6,967 nucleotides of DNA from Atribacterota bacterium (GTDB taxonomy: Bacteria > Atribacterota > Phoenicimicrobiia > Phoenicimicrobiales > Phoenicimicrobiaceae): assembly GCA_030668465.1 (NCBI GenBank), contig DAOUTX010000055.1, positions 1-6,967 on the forward strand. Direction: 5' to 3'. The notes beneath the pieces were generated by a model. The model ran no database searches and was not told the DNA's origin. It saw nothing but the letters and a program-made list of their open reading frames with translations. This document shows, piece by piece, positions 1 through 6,548 of the stretch (positions are counted from its first letter, which is position 1; the number at the start of each line of letters is the position of its first letter). The translations under genes and the position numbers were made by a program.

Positions 1-3
1 AAA

Positions 4-9
4 AGGAGG
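4..9 (+). promoter_or_regulatory. Ribosome binding site of recR
   Basis: AGGAGG lies five bases before the GTG at 15, a near-ideal Shine-Dalgarno at good spacing. It fixes the GTG as the start codon although no ATG is present there. The upstream promoter and gene lie outside the window. Confidence 0.85.
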
Positions 10-14
10 TAAAG

Positions 15-620
15 GTGTCCTTTAGATATACTAAACCTTTTGCCAGATTAATTGATGAATTTTCAAAAATGCCGGGTATAGGCCCCAAGACAGCCCAGAG
101 ATTAGCTTTTTATATTTTAAAGAATTCCTCGGAAAGCGTTGCAAGTTTAGCCAAGGCAATATTAGAGGCCAAAGAAAAAGTTAAACATTGTTCAATTTGT
201 GGTAATATAACCGATCAGGAGATATGTGAAATTTGCCAGAACATTAATAGAGATAAGTCTATTATATGTGTCGTAGAGAGGGTAAGGGATTTGATTGCCA
301 TAGAAAATACGGGGGAATATAAAGGTTTATATCATGTTTTGGAGGGAGTAATCTCCCCTTTGGACGGAGTAGAGCCAGAGAATTTAAAGATTAGTAGTTT
401 ATTAAAAAGGCTAAAGATTGAAAAGATAAAAGAAATAATATTGGCTACCAATCCTAATATTGAAGGAGAAGTTACCGCCTCTTATATTACTAAATTGATT
501 GAACCTTTAAATATAACAATAACCCGTATTGCTTATGGTGTGCCTATAGGCGGAAGCTTGGAATTTGCTGATGAAGTGACTTTAACTCAAGCCTTAATGG
601 GAAGGCAAGAAATTAAATAA
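15..620 (+). CDS. recR: Recombination mediator protein RecR
   Basis: RecR is a cytosolic DNA-clamp protein that works with RecO (and RecF) to load RecA on single-stranded gaps during recombinational repair. The 201-residue product is the usual family length. In order it shows a helix-hairpin-helix near the N-terminus (PGIGPKTAQRLAF, residues 20-32), a four-cysteine zinc site (C59, C62, C71, C74), a Toprim domain from about residue 82 (VVERVRDLIAIE, then NPNIEGEVTASYI at 146-158), and the conserved C-terminal segment YGVPIGGSLEFADEVTLTQA from 174. The GTG start is set by AGGAGG five bases upstream, and translation begins MSFRYTKPF as expected for the family. In many bacteria recR follows dnaX and ebfC; those would be left of the window. 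No strong U-tract terminator follows. Function is assigned from family knowledge, and all hallmark motifs are visible. Confidence 0.97.
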   Translation: MSFRYTKPFARLIDEFSKMPGIGPKTAQRLAFYILKNSSESVASLAKAILEAKEKVKHCSICGNITDQEICEICQNINRDKSIICVVERVRDLIAIENTGEYKGLYHVLEGVISPLDGVEPENLKISSLLKRLKIEKIKEIILATNPNIEGEVTASYITKLIEPLNITITRIAYGVPIGGSLEFADEVTLTQALMGRQEIK

Positions 621-685
621 TTAAGTAAGTACAGAAATATATCAGAATGATTAAAAATCTTTTTCGGTTTTGTGAGTTATATTTA

Positions 686-711
686 TAGTTAGTTAGCAAG
701 TTGGTGGGTTT
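686..711 (+). repeat. Degenerate GTTA octamer repeat, left copy
   Basis: Reading from 688, the octamers GTTAGTTA, GCAAGTTG and GTGGGTTT follow each other and weakly fit a GTTAnnTG consensus. Alone this would be unremarkable. It is listed because clearer versions occur at 4788-4820 (opposite orientation) and 6549-6588. Confidence 0.4.
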
Positions 712-718
712 ATTTCAC

Positions 719-747
719 GGCTTAAATTGATATTTAACCAATTAGCC
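719..747 (+). terminator. Hairpin downstream of recR, weak terminator candidate
   Basis: GGCT (719-722) plus AATTG (725-729) can pair with CAATTAGCC (739-747), giving a 9-bp stem with a two-base bulge and a nine-base loop. A shorter alternative, TTAAAT/ATTTAA (722-727/732-737), overlaps it. No U-run follows, so it is not a classical intrinsic terminator. It could be a processing or stabilising structure at the recR 3' end, or chance in AT-rich DNA. Confidence 0.25.
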
Positions 748-757
748 AGACTATTAT
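727..757 (+). promoter_or_regulatory. Possible sigma-70 promoter for nifJ
   Basis: TTGATA (727-732) matches the -35 consensus at five of six bases, and TATTAT (752-757) matches the -10 at five of six. The 19-bp spacer is longer than the optimal 17. If used, it would give nifJ an untranslated leader of about 250 bases that includes the repeat elements. The AT-rich DNA nearer to nifJ has -10-like words (963-968, 976-981) but no convincing -35 partner, so the true promoter is unsettled. Confidence 0.25.
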
Positions 758-802
758 AAAATTAAGAATCTAGTTCTTTGCGCGATACGATATAGACAAA
801 AT

Positions 803-849
803 GTTAGTATAAATTTTAGTGGGGTACTCTAATAGAGAAAAGAATAGTT
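803..849 (+). repeat. Dispersed intergenic repeat, copy 1
   Basis: This segment begins GTTAGTATAAATTTTAGTGG and ends AAAGAATAGTT. It aligns with 4733-4776 on the other side of nifJ: 15 of the first 18 bases agree, the TTTAGTGGGG core is shared, and AAAGAATnGTT is shared after a short indel. Both copies are in the same orientation. It does not encode a protein in any frame I can support. Confidence 0.6.
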
Positions 850-894
850 ATCGCTTTTGTTTTTGCAATCTTTTTCCGTTCTTTTTCTTCACGC

Positions 895-922
895 GATACT
901 CGATACGCAATACGAATATAAT
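895..922 (+). repeat. GATACGn heptamer run upstream of nifJ
   Basis: Four consecutive heptamers, GATACTC, GATACGC, AATACGA and ATATAAT, show a seven-base period with decaying similarity. They are preceded by ACGC and a pyrimidine-rich tract. Related runs lie at 4924-4944 and, split, at 6752-6826, and a single GATACGA lies at 784-790. Confidence 0.6.
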
Positions 923-996
923 GTTTAAATAATTAATTTTAATTTTTCTGATAAAATAAAAATATAAACCAATTTTATAAAATGATTTTAAAAAAC

Positions 997-1001
997 GGAG
1001 A
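997..1001 (+). promoter_or_regulatory. Ribosome binding site of nifJ
   Basis: GGAGA (within CGGAGA) ends nine bases before the ATG at 1011. It is a moderate Shine-Dalgarno at acceptable spacing and supports that start. Confidence 0.6.
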
Positions 1002-1010
1002 CACAATATA

Positions 1011-4000
1011 ATGAACAAAAAAAAAGTTACTATTGATGGTAATACTGCAGCTGCCCATACAGCATATCATTTAAGTGAAGTTGTAAGCATATATCCTATT
1101 ACTCCTTCTTCAGCAATGGGTGAACTTGCTGATCTTTGGGCTACTGAAGGAAAGCCTAATCTCTGGGGGACGGTTCCTCAGGTGACTGAAATGCAGTGTG
1201 AAAAAGGTGCAGCGGGAGCTGTTCATGGTTCCTTGCAGAGAGGAGCTCTTACTACAACTTTTACCGCTTCTCAAGGACTTTTATTAATGATTCCCAATAT
1301 GTATAAAATTGCCGGGGAATTGACTTCTACAGTATTTAATGTTGCTGCTCGTTCAGTAGCCTGTCAGGCTCTTTCCATATTTGCTGAGCATAGTGATGTA
1401 ATGGCAACCAGGTCAACCGGTTTTGCTTTACTTGCTTCTAACTCAATTCAGGAAGCTATGGATTTTCCTTTAATTGCTCAAGCAGCGAGTTTAGAATCTC
1501 GAGTGCCTTTTCTTCATTTCTTCGATGGTTTTCGTACTTCGCATGAGATTTCTAAAGTTGAACTTTTAACCCCGGAAGATATGAAGCCTTTAATTGATGA
1601 TGATTTGGTAAGGGCTCATAGAAAAAGAGCGCTTTCTCCCGATAATCCTTTTATCAGGGGTACAGCACAAAGTCCGGATGTATATTTCCAAGCAAGAGAG
1701 ACAGTCAACCCTTATTATCTTGATTGTCCGGATATTGTGCAAAAAGTTATGGAAAAATTTGAGAAGGTTGTTGGGAGAAAATACCAACTGTTCCAATATT
1801 TTGGCGCCCCGGATGCTGAAAGGATTATCGTATTAATGGGTTCAGGAGCTGAAACAGCGCAAGAAACAGTAGAATATTTGATGAAAAAAGGAGAAAAAGT
1901 AGGTTTAATAAAAGTTCGTCTTTACCGACCATTTTCCATTAAACATTTTATTAATTCTCTCCCTAAAACTGTAAACACTATAGCTGCTTTGGACCGCACC
2001 AAAGAACCGGGGAGCATTGGAGAACCATTGTATACTGATATAGTGACTGCAATACAAGAAGGGATATCTGAAGGAATAACTTCCTTTAAAAAGACTCCCA
2101 AAATAATTGGAGGGAGATATGGACTTTCTTCCAAAGAATTTACTCCCGCTATGGTAAAAGGAGTATTTGAGGAGATGAAAAAAGAAGTTCCTAAAAATCA
2201 TTTCACTATAGGGATAAATGATGATGTAACACATTCCAGCATTTCTTATGGTCCTGACTTTTCCATAGAGCCTGCTAGTCGAACTCGGGCGATCTTTTAT
2301 GGTCTTGGTTCAGATGGTACTGTGGGAGCTAACAAAAATTCTATAAAGATTATTGGTGAAGAGACTGATAATTATGTTCAGGGTCATTTTGTTTATGATT
2401 CTCGAAAAACTGGTGCGCTTACTATTTCTCATCTAAGGTTTTGCCCAACTCCTATTCATTCTACTTATTTAGTCAATCGCGCAAATTTTGTAGCCTGTCA
2501 TCAGTTTTCCTTTTTGGAGCGTTATGATATATTAAAAACTGCTAAGCTGGGGGTAGTATTTCTATTGAATAGCCCTTATTCTGCTGATGAAGTATGGGAT
2601 CATCTGCCTTACTCAATTCAAGAAACCATTATCGAGAAAAAGTTACGTTTTTATGTAATTGACGCTTATAAAATTGCTAAAGAGGTAGGCTTGGGAGTAA
2701 GAATTAACACCATAATGCAAGTATGTTTCTTCTCTCTTAGTAAAGTTATTCCTATTGAAAAGGCAACTGCGGCTATAAAGCGATTTATCAAGAAAACTTA
2801 TGATAAAAAAGGGGAAAAGATAGTAAATGCCAATCTTGATGCAGTAGATAATTCTCTTTCTAATCTTCATGAAGTAAAGATTCCAAGTAAACCTAATAGT
2901 AGTTTACCGAAACATCTTTCTGTTCCAGTAGAAGCGCCTGAATTTGTGCAAAAGGTAACCGCAAAGATAATTGCCGGAGAAGGGGATGATTTACCAGTTA
3001 GTGCCTTTTCTCCTGATGGAACTTTTCCCAGTGGTACTACCCAATGGGAAAAAAGAAATTTTGCTCAAGAAATTCCCGCCTGGGATCCTGATACTTGTAT
3101 CCAGTGCGGAAAATGTGTGATGGTATGCCCTCATGCAGTTATTAGAGCTAAGGTTTATGACTCAAAATTGCTTTCTTTCGCACCAGATAATTTTAAATTT
3201 GCAGAGGTAAAAAATCCACAGTTTAAAGGTATGAAATATACTATCCAGATTTCCCCTGAAGATTGTACTAGTTGTAACCTTTGTGTGGTGAACTGCCCGG
3301 CAAAAAATAAAGCTAATCCTAAATTGAAAGCTTTAAATATGATTTCTCAACCTCCTGTTAGAGAACAGGAAGCTAAAAATTGGAAATTTTTCTTAGGAAT
3401 TGTCGAAGTTGACCGAAAAGAGTTAAAACTTAGCGCAGTTAGAAATGTTCAGTTCTTACAACCTCTTTTCGAATTCTCCGGTGCTTGTGCTGGCTGTGGA
3501 GAAACTCCGTATGTAAAACTTTTAAGTCAGCTATTTGGGGATCGAGCTGTTATAGCTAATGCTACCGGATGTTCTTCTATCTATGGAGGTATTTTACCTA
3601 CCACGCCTTGGACTTTTAATAAAGAAGGTAAGGGCCCAGCTTGGTCTAATTCTCTCTTTGAAGATAATGCTGAATTTGGATTTGGGATGAGACTGGCTAT
3701 AGATAAGCAGTTCGAATATGCCTTAGAATTATTGGACAGGCTTTCTTCTGATATAGGAAAGGGTTTAGTTGGTGAAATTAAAAAAGCCGATCAGTCTACC
3801 GAAGAGGGACTATACAAACAGAGAGAAAGAGTAAAAATATTAGAAAAGAAATTGAAAAAAATAGACAAAGTAGAAGCAAAAGACTTGCTTAGTTTGAAAG
3901 ATGTTCTTACTAAAAAGAGTGTATGGATTTTAGGGGGAGACGGATGGGCTTATGATATCGGTTATGGAGGTTTGGATCATGTTATTGCTCAGAGGCGTAA

Positions 4001-4574
4001 TGTAAATATTTTAGTATTAGATTCAGAAACTTATTCTAATACTGGTGGACAGATGTCTAAAGCGACTCCTCTTGGGGCAATTGCAAAGTTTGCTGCCGGA
4101 GGTAAAAGAACTTTTAAGAAGGATCTGGCAATGATGGCAATTTCCTACGGAGATGTATATGTGGCCCGAGTGGCAATGGGAGCTAATGACGCACAAGTGA
4201 TTAAAGCTTTCCGGGAAGCAGAGGCATTCAACGGTCCTTCCCTTATTATAGCTTATAGCTCTTGTATTAGCCATGGATATAATTTGATTCGTGGTTTAGA
4301 ACAACAAAAGCTAGCAGTTCAATCGGGATATTGGTCCTTAATAAGATTTAATCCAGATCTTGCTAAAGAGGGGAAAAACCCTCTCCAATTGGATTCCAAA
4401 GCTCCGAGCATTCCTTTGAAAGAATATATATATAATGAAAATAGATACAAAATGCTTACCCGAATTATGCCAGAGGAAGCTAAAAAATTGTTAAAAAAAG
4501 CTCAAGAAGGGGTTTTAAAACGTTGGAAGATGTATGAACACTTAGCCTCACATTTTGAAAAAAATAAAAAATAA
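1011..4574 (+). CDS. nifJ: Pyruvate:ferredoxin (flavodoxin) oxidoreductase, single-chain
   Basis: This cytosolic homodimeric-type enzyme oxidises pyruvate with CoA to acetyl-CoA and CO2 and passes two electrons to ferredoxin; it can run in reverse in some anaerobes. The 1187-residue chain has all fused domains. The pyruvate/TPP N-terminal domain has YPITPSS (28-34) with T31, E64 and R114, which match the active-site positions of the Desulfovibrio africanus enzyme. The gamma domain has GLGSDGTVGANK (431-442). A ferredoxin domain carries two 4Fe-4S sites (C696, C699, C702, C706 and C752, C755, C758, C762). The C-terminal TPP domain has GGDGWAYDIG (975-984) and TYSNTGGQ (1007-1014). C826, C829, C854 and C1085 would bind the proximal cluster. 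The chain stops shortly after EHLASHFEKNKK, so it lacks the oxygen-protective C-terminal extension known in D. africanus. The name nifJ is historical; nothing nearby suggests nitrogen fixation. It appears monocistronic. Confidence 0.98.
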   Translation: MNKKKVTIDGNTAAAHTAYHLSEVVSIYPITPSSAMGELADLWATEGKPNLWGTVPQVTEMQCEKGAAGAVHGSLQRGALTTTFTASQGLLLMIPNMYKIAGELTSTVFNVAARSVACQALSIFAEHSDVMATRSTGFALLASNSIQEAMDFPLIAQAASLESRVPFLHFFDGFRTSHEISKVELLTPEDMKPLIDDDLVRAHRKRALSPDNPFIRGTAQSPDVYFQARETVNPYYLDCPDIVQKVMEKFEKVVGRKYQLFQYFGAPDAERIIVLMGSGAETAQETVEYLMKKGEKVGLIKVRLYRPFSIKHFINSLPKTVNTIAALDRTKEPGSIGEPLYTDIVTAIQEGISEGITSFKKTPKIIGGRYGLSSKEFTPAMVKGVFEEMKKEVPKNHFTIGINDDVTHSSISYGPDFSIEPASRTRAIFYGLGSDGTVGANKNSIKIIGEETDNYVQGHFVYDSRKTGALTISHLRFCPTPIHSTYLVNRANFVACHQFSFLERYDILKTAKLGVVFLLNSPYSADEVWDHLPYSIQETIIEKKLRFYVIDAYKIAKEVGLGVRINTIMQVCFFSLSKVIPIEKATAAIKRFIKKTYDKKGEKIVNANLDAVDNSLSNLHEVKIPSKPNSSLPKHLSVPVEAPEFVQKVTAKIIAGEGDDLPVSAFSPDGTFPSGTTQWEKRNFAQEIPAWDPDTCIQCGKCVMVCPHAVIRAKVYDSKLLSFAPDNFKFAEVKNPQFKGMKYTIQISPEDCTSCNLCVVNCPAKNKANPKLKALNMISQPPVREQEAKNWKFFLGIVEVDRKELKLSAVRNVQFLQPLFEFSGACAGCGETPYVKLLSQLFGDRAVIANATGCSSIYGGILPTTPWTFNKEGKGPAWSNSLFEDNAEFGFGMRLAIDKQFEYALELLDRLSSDIGKGLVGEIKKADQSTEEGLYKQRERVKILEKKLKKIDKVEAKDLLSLKDVLTKKSVWILGGDGWAYDIGYGGLDHVIAQRRNVNILVLDSETYSNTGGQMSKATPLGAIAKFAAGGKRTFKKDLAMMAISYGDVYVARVAMGANDAQVIKAFREAEAFNGPSLIIAYSSCISHGYNLIRGLEQQKLAVQSGYWSLIRFNPDLAKEGKNPLQLDSKAPSIPLKEYIYNENRYKMLTRIMPEEAKKLLKKAQEGVLKRWKMYEHLASHFEKNKK

Positions 4575-4589
4575 ATTCTAATGTAGGCA

Positions 4590-4606
4590 ATCTCTTAACC
4601 AGAGAT
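4590..4606 (+). terminator. Small perfect hairpin just after nifJ
   Basis: ATCTCT (4590-4595) and AGAGAT (4601-4606) form a perfect 6-bp stem with a five-base TAACC loop, 16 bases after the nifJ stop. No T-run follows directly, so it may only stabilise the mRNA 3' end. Confidence 0.3.
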
Positions 4607-4620
4607 AGTAAGCATTAATT

Positions 4621-4691
4621 ATAAGAGGATACCGTAAGTCCATAAGATTTGCGATATCTTCTTATCCCCATGACTTCTTTTTTTCTCTTTC
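4621..4691 (+). terminator. Probable nifJ terminator region with alternative stems
   Basis: ATAAGAGGATACC (4621-4633) pairs with GATATCTTCTTAT (4653-4665) over 13 positions, with one mismatch and one G-U. A pyrimidine-rich tract with seven consecutive T (4678-4684) follows, starting about ten bases after the stem. The distance to the T tract is longer than in a textbook terminator. A competing pairing, AAGTC (4636-4640) with GACTT (4672-4676) enclosing ATAAGA (4642-4647) with TCTTAT (4660-4665), would bring a stem right against the T tract. Position and T tract favour termination of the nifJ transcript. Confidence 0.45.
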
Positions 4692-4732
4692 TTTACACGA
4701 TCAACATGATATAATTAATAATAATATAAGAG

Positions 4733-4776
4733 GTTACGATAAACTTTAGTGGGGGTAGCTTGATAAAAGAATGGTT
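4733..4776 (+). repeat. Dispersed intergenic repeat, copy 2
   Basis: GTTACGATAAACTTTAGTGG opens this copy and AAAGAATGGTT closes it. It pairs with copy 1 at 803-849 in the same orientation, with a short indel in the middle and a pyrimidine-rich stretch following each copy. No open reading frame is associated. Confidence 0.6.
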
Positions 4777-4787
4777 GGTATTTTCTT

Positions 4788-4820
4788 TCTTAACTAAGTA
4801 ACCAGGTAGCTAACTAATAA
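4788..4820 (-). repeat. GTTAnnTG octamer repeat, inverted copy
   Basis: Read on the - strand this is TTAGTTAGCTACCTGGTTAC followed by TTAGTTAAG. It shares the TTAGTTAGCT, ACCTGGTTA and TAGTTAA blocks with 6546-6588, which lies on the + strand. The octamer phase is broken by one extra CCTG half unit. Confidence 0.55.
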
Positions 4821-4827
4821 ACAAAGG

Positions 4828-4912
4828 ATGTAATGTGTAACCTGTGATAAGTACCTGTTTTTATAATTTCAGAAATTTAATCTTATTACTCATTACATAT
4901 TACTTGTTACTG
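4828..4912. repeat. Opposing nnGTAAT heptamer arrays forming an inverted repeat
   Basis: The left arm (4828-4855) reads ATGTAAT, GTGTAAC, CTGTGAT, AAGTACC in strict seven-base steps. The right arm (4885-4912), read on the - strand, gives CAGTAAC, AAGTAAT, ATGTAAT, GAGTAAT in the same step. ATGTAATGTGTAA at 4828-4840 matches the reverse complement of 4886-4898 at 12 of 13 bases, so the arms could fold into a stem with a loop of about 45 bases. No T-run follows, and its role is unknown. Confidence 0.65.
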
Positions 4913-4923
4913 TATTTATACAA

Positions 4924-4944
4924 GATACGAGATACGAATAAAAA
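4924..4944 (+). repeat. GATACGA heptamer run upstream of pdxS
   Basis: Two identical GATACGA units (4924-4930, 4931-4937) are followed by ATAAAAA in the same seven-base phase. This is the same family as 895-922 and lies immediately upstream of the likely pdxS promoter. Confidence 0.6.
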
Positions 4945-4951
4945 ACAGTAG

Positions 4952-4979
4952 TTGTTTTTATATTTTTTTCTATTATAAT
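4952..4979 (+). promoter_or_regulatory. Likely sigma-70 promoter of pdxST
   Basis: A perfect -10 hexamer, TATAAT (4974-4979), sits 16 bp after TTGTTT (4952-4957), a partial -35 keeping TTG. Transcription would start near 4986 and give a leader of about 35 bases, too short for a riboswitch. The T-rich spacer is typical of low-GC promoters. The AT-rich context keeps confidence moderate. Confidence 0.5.
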
Positions 4980-5002
4980 ATAAATAGATTAATAGAACGC
5001 AT

Positions 5003-5014
5003 AGGAGAGGAGAG
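5003..5014 (+). promoter_or_regulatory. Ribosome binding site of pdxS
   Basis: AGGAGAGGAGAG contains two overlapping Shine-Dalgarno words. AGGAG at 5008-5012 lies nine bases before the ATG at 5022 and supports that start. Confidence 0.75.
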
Positions 5015-5021
5015 TAAATAA

Positions 5022-5906
5022 ATGGTGGAAAAAGGTACCTATAGGCTAAAAAAAGGTTTGGCTGAGATGTTAAAAGGCGGAGTAATAATGGATGTGGTGA
5101 ATGCAGAACAGGCAAAAATTGCCGAAGAAGCAGGTGCAGTGGCAGTTATGGCTTTAGAGAGGGTTCCTGCTGATATTCGGTCTGCAGGCGGTGTAGCCAG
5201 GATGGCTGACCCTAAAATAATAAAAGAAATAATGAAGGCGGTAACTGTTCCGGTAATGGCTAAGGCCAGGATTGGGCATTTTGTGGAAGCCCAGGTTTTA
5301 GAAGCTTTAGGAGTAGATTATATTGACGAAAGCGAAGTGTTAACTCCTGCTGATGAAAATTATCATATAGATAAATTGAATTTTAAAGTTCCTTTTGTAT
5401 GTGGAGCAAGAAATTTAGGTGAGGCTTTGCGAAGGATAGGAGAAGGTGCTGCCATGATTAGGACAAAAGGAGAACCAGGCACAGGAAATATTGTGGAAGC
5501 GGTGAGGCATATGCGCCAGGTTATGGATGAAATAAGAAGATTAAAAAATATACTTAAAGAGGAATTGATGACCAAAGCCAAAGAGTCGGGTGCTCCTTTT
5601 GAACTTCTACAAGAGGTAGCTCAAAAAGGAAGATTACCGGTAGTTAATTTTGCCGCCGGAGGCATAGCTACCCCTGCTGATGCTGCCTTAATGATGCAAT
5701 TAGGGGCAGATGGAGTATTTGTAGGTTCAGGAATATTCAAATCAGACGATCCCAAAATAAGGGCGAGAGCTATTGTAGAGGCTACTACCCATTACGATAA
5801 TCCTAAAATTATAGCTCAAGTTTCAGAAGGATTGGGTGAAGCGATGAAAGGGATAGAAATTTCTCAAATTGCTACAGCTGAACGGATGCAGGACAGAGGA
5901 TGGTAA
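5022..5906 (+). CDS. pdxS: Pyridoxal 5'-phosphate synthase lyase subunit PdxS
   Basis: PdxS is the (beta/alpha)8-barrel synthase subunit that condenses ribose 5-phosphate, glyceraldehyde 3-phosphate and ammonia into pyridoxal 5'-phosphate. It assembles as a dodecamer decorated by PdxT. The 294 residues match the usual length. The catalytic positions fall at the same numbers as in the Bacillus subtilis protein: D24 (VIMDVV), K81 (VMAKARIGH), which forms the ribose 5-phosphate imine, and K149 (RTKGEPGTG), the second lysine. The phosphate-binding GGIATPADA (213-221) and FVGSGIF (233-239) segments are intact. The ATG start has a strong purine-rich ribosome binding site and gives the expected MVEKGTYRLKKGLAEMLKGG opening. 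pdxT follows after 49 bp on the same strand, consistent with one transcript. The identification is secure. Confidence 0.98.
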   Translation: MVEKGTYRLKKGLAEMLKGGVIMDVVNAEQAKIAEEAGAVAVMALERVPADIRSAGGVARMADPKIIKEIMKAVTVPVMAKARIGHFVEAQVLEALGVDYIDESEVLTPADENYHIDKLNFKVPFVCGARNLGEALRRIGEGAAMIRTKGEPGTGNIVEAVRHMRQVMDEIRRLKNILKEELMTKAKESGAPFELLQEVAQKGRLPVVNFAAGGIATPADAALMMQLGADGVFVGSGIFKSDDPKIRARAIVEATTHYDNPKIIAQVSEGLGEAMKGIEISQIATAERMQDRGW

Positions 5907-5937
5907 GCTAAGAATTAGATTAAAAAATGAACCAGAG

Positions 5938-5950
5938 AGGAGCTAAAGAG
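5938..5950 (+). promoter_or_regulatory. Ribosome binding region of pdxT
   Basis: AGGAG (5938-5942) is a good Shine-Dalgarno but ends 13 bases before the TTG at 5956, further than usual. A weaker AAAGAG (5945-5950) lies five bases before it. An in-frame TAA at 5944-5946 with no ATG in between excludes an upstream start, so the TTG is the only choice compatible with the conserved N-terminus. Confidence 0.55.
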
Positions 5951-5955
5951 TAATC

Positions 5956-6522
5956 TTGAAAGTCGGAGTATTGTCCCTACAGGGAGCAGTAGAAGAACAT
6001 TTAAGGATGATAGAAGGGTGTGACTTTGAGGGAATTAAGGTAAAAACAATTGAAGATTTGGAAAAAGTCGATAGATTAATAATACCCGGAGGCGAAAGCA
6101 CTGCTATTGGTAAATTAGCTAAAATATACGGCTTAGACCGAGAGATTGTTAAAAAAGGTAGAGAGGGGATGCCTATATTTGGGACCTGTGCAGGGATGAT
6201 TTTATTAGCAAATAAAGTTGTAGGTAATAAGCAGTTAAGATTTAATTTAATTGATATTGTGGTGGAAAGAAATGCTTTTGGAAGACAGGTAGATAGTTTT
6301 GAAGTTGAGTTAAAAATAAAAGATTTTAACGGAGAACCTTTTAAGGCAGTATTCATTAGAGCACCTTATATCAAAGAGGCAGGAAAGGAAGTAAAAGTTT
6401 TAGCTGAATTTAAGGGAAAGATTGTGATGGCTCGACAAAAAAATATATTAGTATCGTCTTTTCATCCAGAATTAACTGAAGATTTAAGAGTACATAAATA
6501 CTTTCTAAGCGATCATTATTAA
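5956..6522 (+). CDS. pdxT: Pyridoxal 5'-phosphate synthase glutaminase subunit PdxT
   Basis: PdxT is a class I glutamine amidotransferase that hydrolyses glutamine and channels ammonia to PdxS. The 188-residue length is normal. The N-terminal KVGVLSLQGAVEEH (2-15) is the family signature. The GGES loop (45-48), the nucleophile elbow GTCAG with C78, and SFHPEL with H170 and E172 complete the catalytic triad. The R135-A136 pair in FIRAP (133-137) is also typical. Translation starts at TTG, the only start that keeps the conserved N-terminus because a stop codon lies just upstream. The rare start and stretched ribosome binding spacing may lower its yield relative to PdxS. It is co-oriented 49 bp behind pdxS and surely cotranscribed with it. 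No clear terminator follows. Confidence 0.98.
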   Translation: MKVGVLSLQGAVEEHLRMIEGCDFEGIKVKTIEDLEKVDRLIIPGGESTAIGKLAKIYGLDREIVKKGREGMPIFGTCAGMILLANKVVGNKQLRFNLIDIVVERNAFGRQVDSFEVELKIKDFNGEPFKAVFIRAPYIKEAGKEVKVLAEFKGKIVMARQKNILVSSFHPELTEDLRVHKYFLSDHY

Positions 6523-6548
6523 TCTACAGCGTTTAGCATATATATTTA

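Larger units (their letters stand above)
621..1010. other. recR-nifJ spacer, repeat-bearing, no gene
   Basis: I see no credible coding sequence or RNA gene in this 390-bp AT-rich spacer. From left to right it holds a GTTA-type octamer stretch (686-711), a hairpin (719-747), a single GATACGA (784-790), a copy of a dispersed repeat (803-849), a pyrimidine-rich tract (about 851-890) containing TTTTGCAATC, a heptamer run of GATACGn type (895-922), and a very AT-rich 90 bp leading into nifJ. The same classes of element recur in the two other long spacers. Confidence 0.7.
4575..5021. other. nifJ-pdxS spacer, repeat-bearing, no gene
   Basis: This 447-bp spacer has no supportable gene. Left to right it contains a small perfect hairpin (4590-4606), a larger hairpin region followed by a T-rich tract (4621-4691), the second copy of the dispersed repeat (4733-4776), an inverted GTTA octamer block (4788-4820), two opposing nnGTAAT heptamer arrays (4828-4855 and 4885-4912), two perfect GATACGA heptamers (4924-4937), and the likely pdxS promoter and ribosome binding site. 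Confidence 0.7.

Noticed and set aside
1905..2234. 109-codon open frame on the - strand within nifJ, and other antisense frames there
   Set aside because: They are antisense shadows of conserved nifJ codons, with compositions rich in F, S and Y and no family resemblance.
1011..4574. Nitrogen-fixation gene on the basis of the nifJ name
   Set aside because: No nif gene is nearby, and single-chain PFOR of this type is a general pyruvate enzyme of anaerobes.
4980..5021. Riboswitch controlling pdxST
   Set aside because: The predicted leader is only about 35 bases with no structured domain, and the upstream structures precede the likely promoter.
4900..5115. 71-codon - strand frame over the pdxS start
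   Set aside because: It overlaps the heptamer repeat, promoter and first 90 bases of pdxS, and looks hydrophobic only because it is antisense to purine-rich DNA.
5943..6356. 137-codon open frame on the - strand opposite pdxT
   Set aside because: It lies almost wholly antisense to a complete pdxT with intact catalytic residues and has no recognisable motif; its length is a by-product of pdxT codon use.
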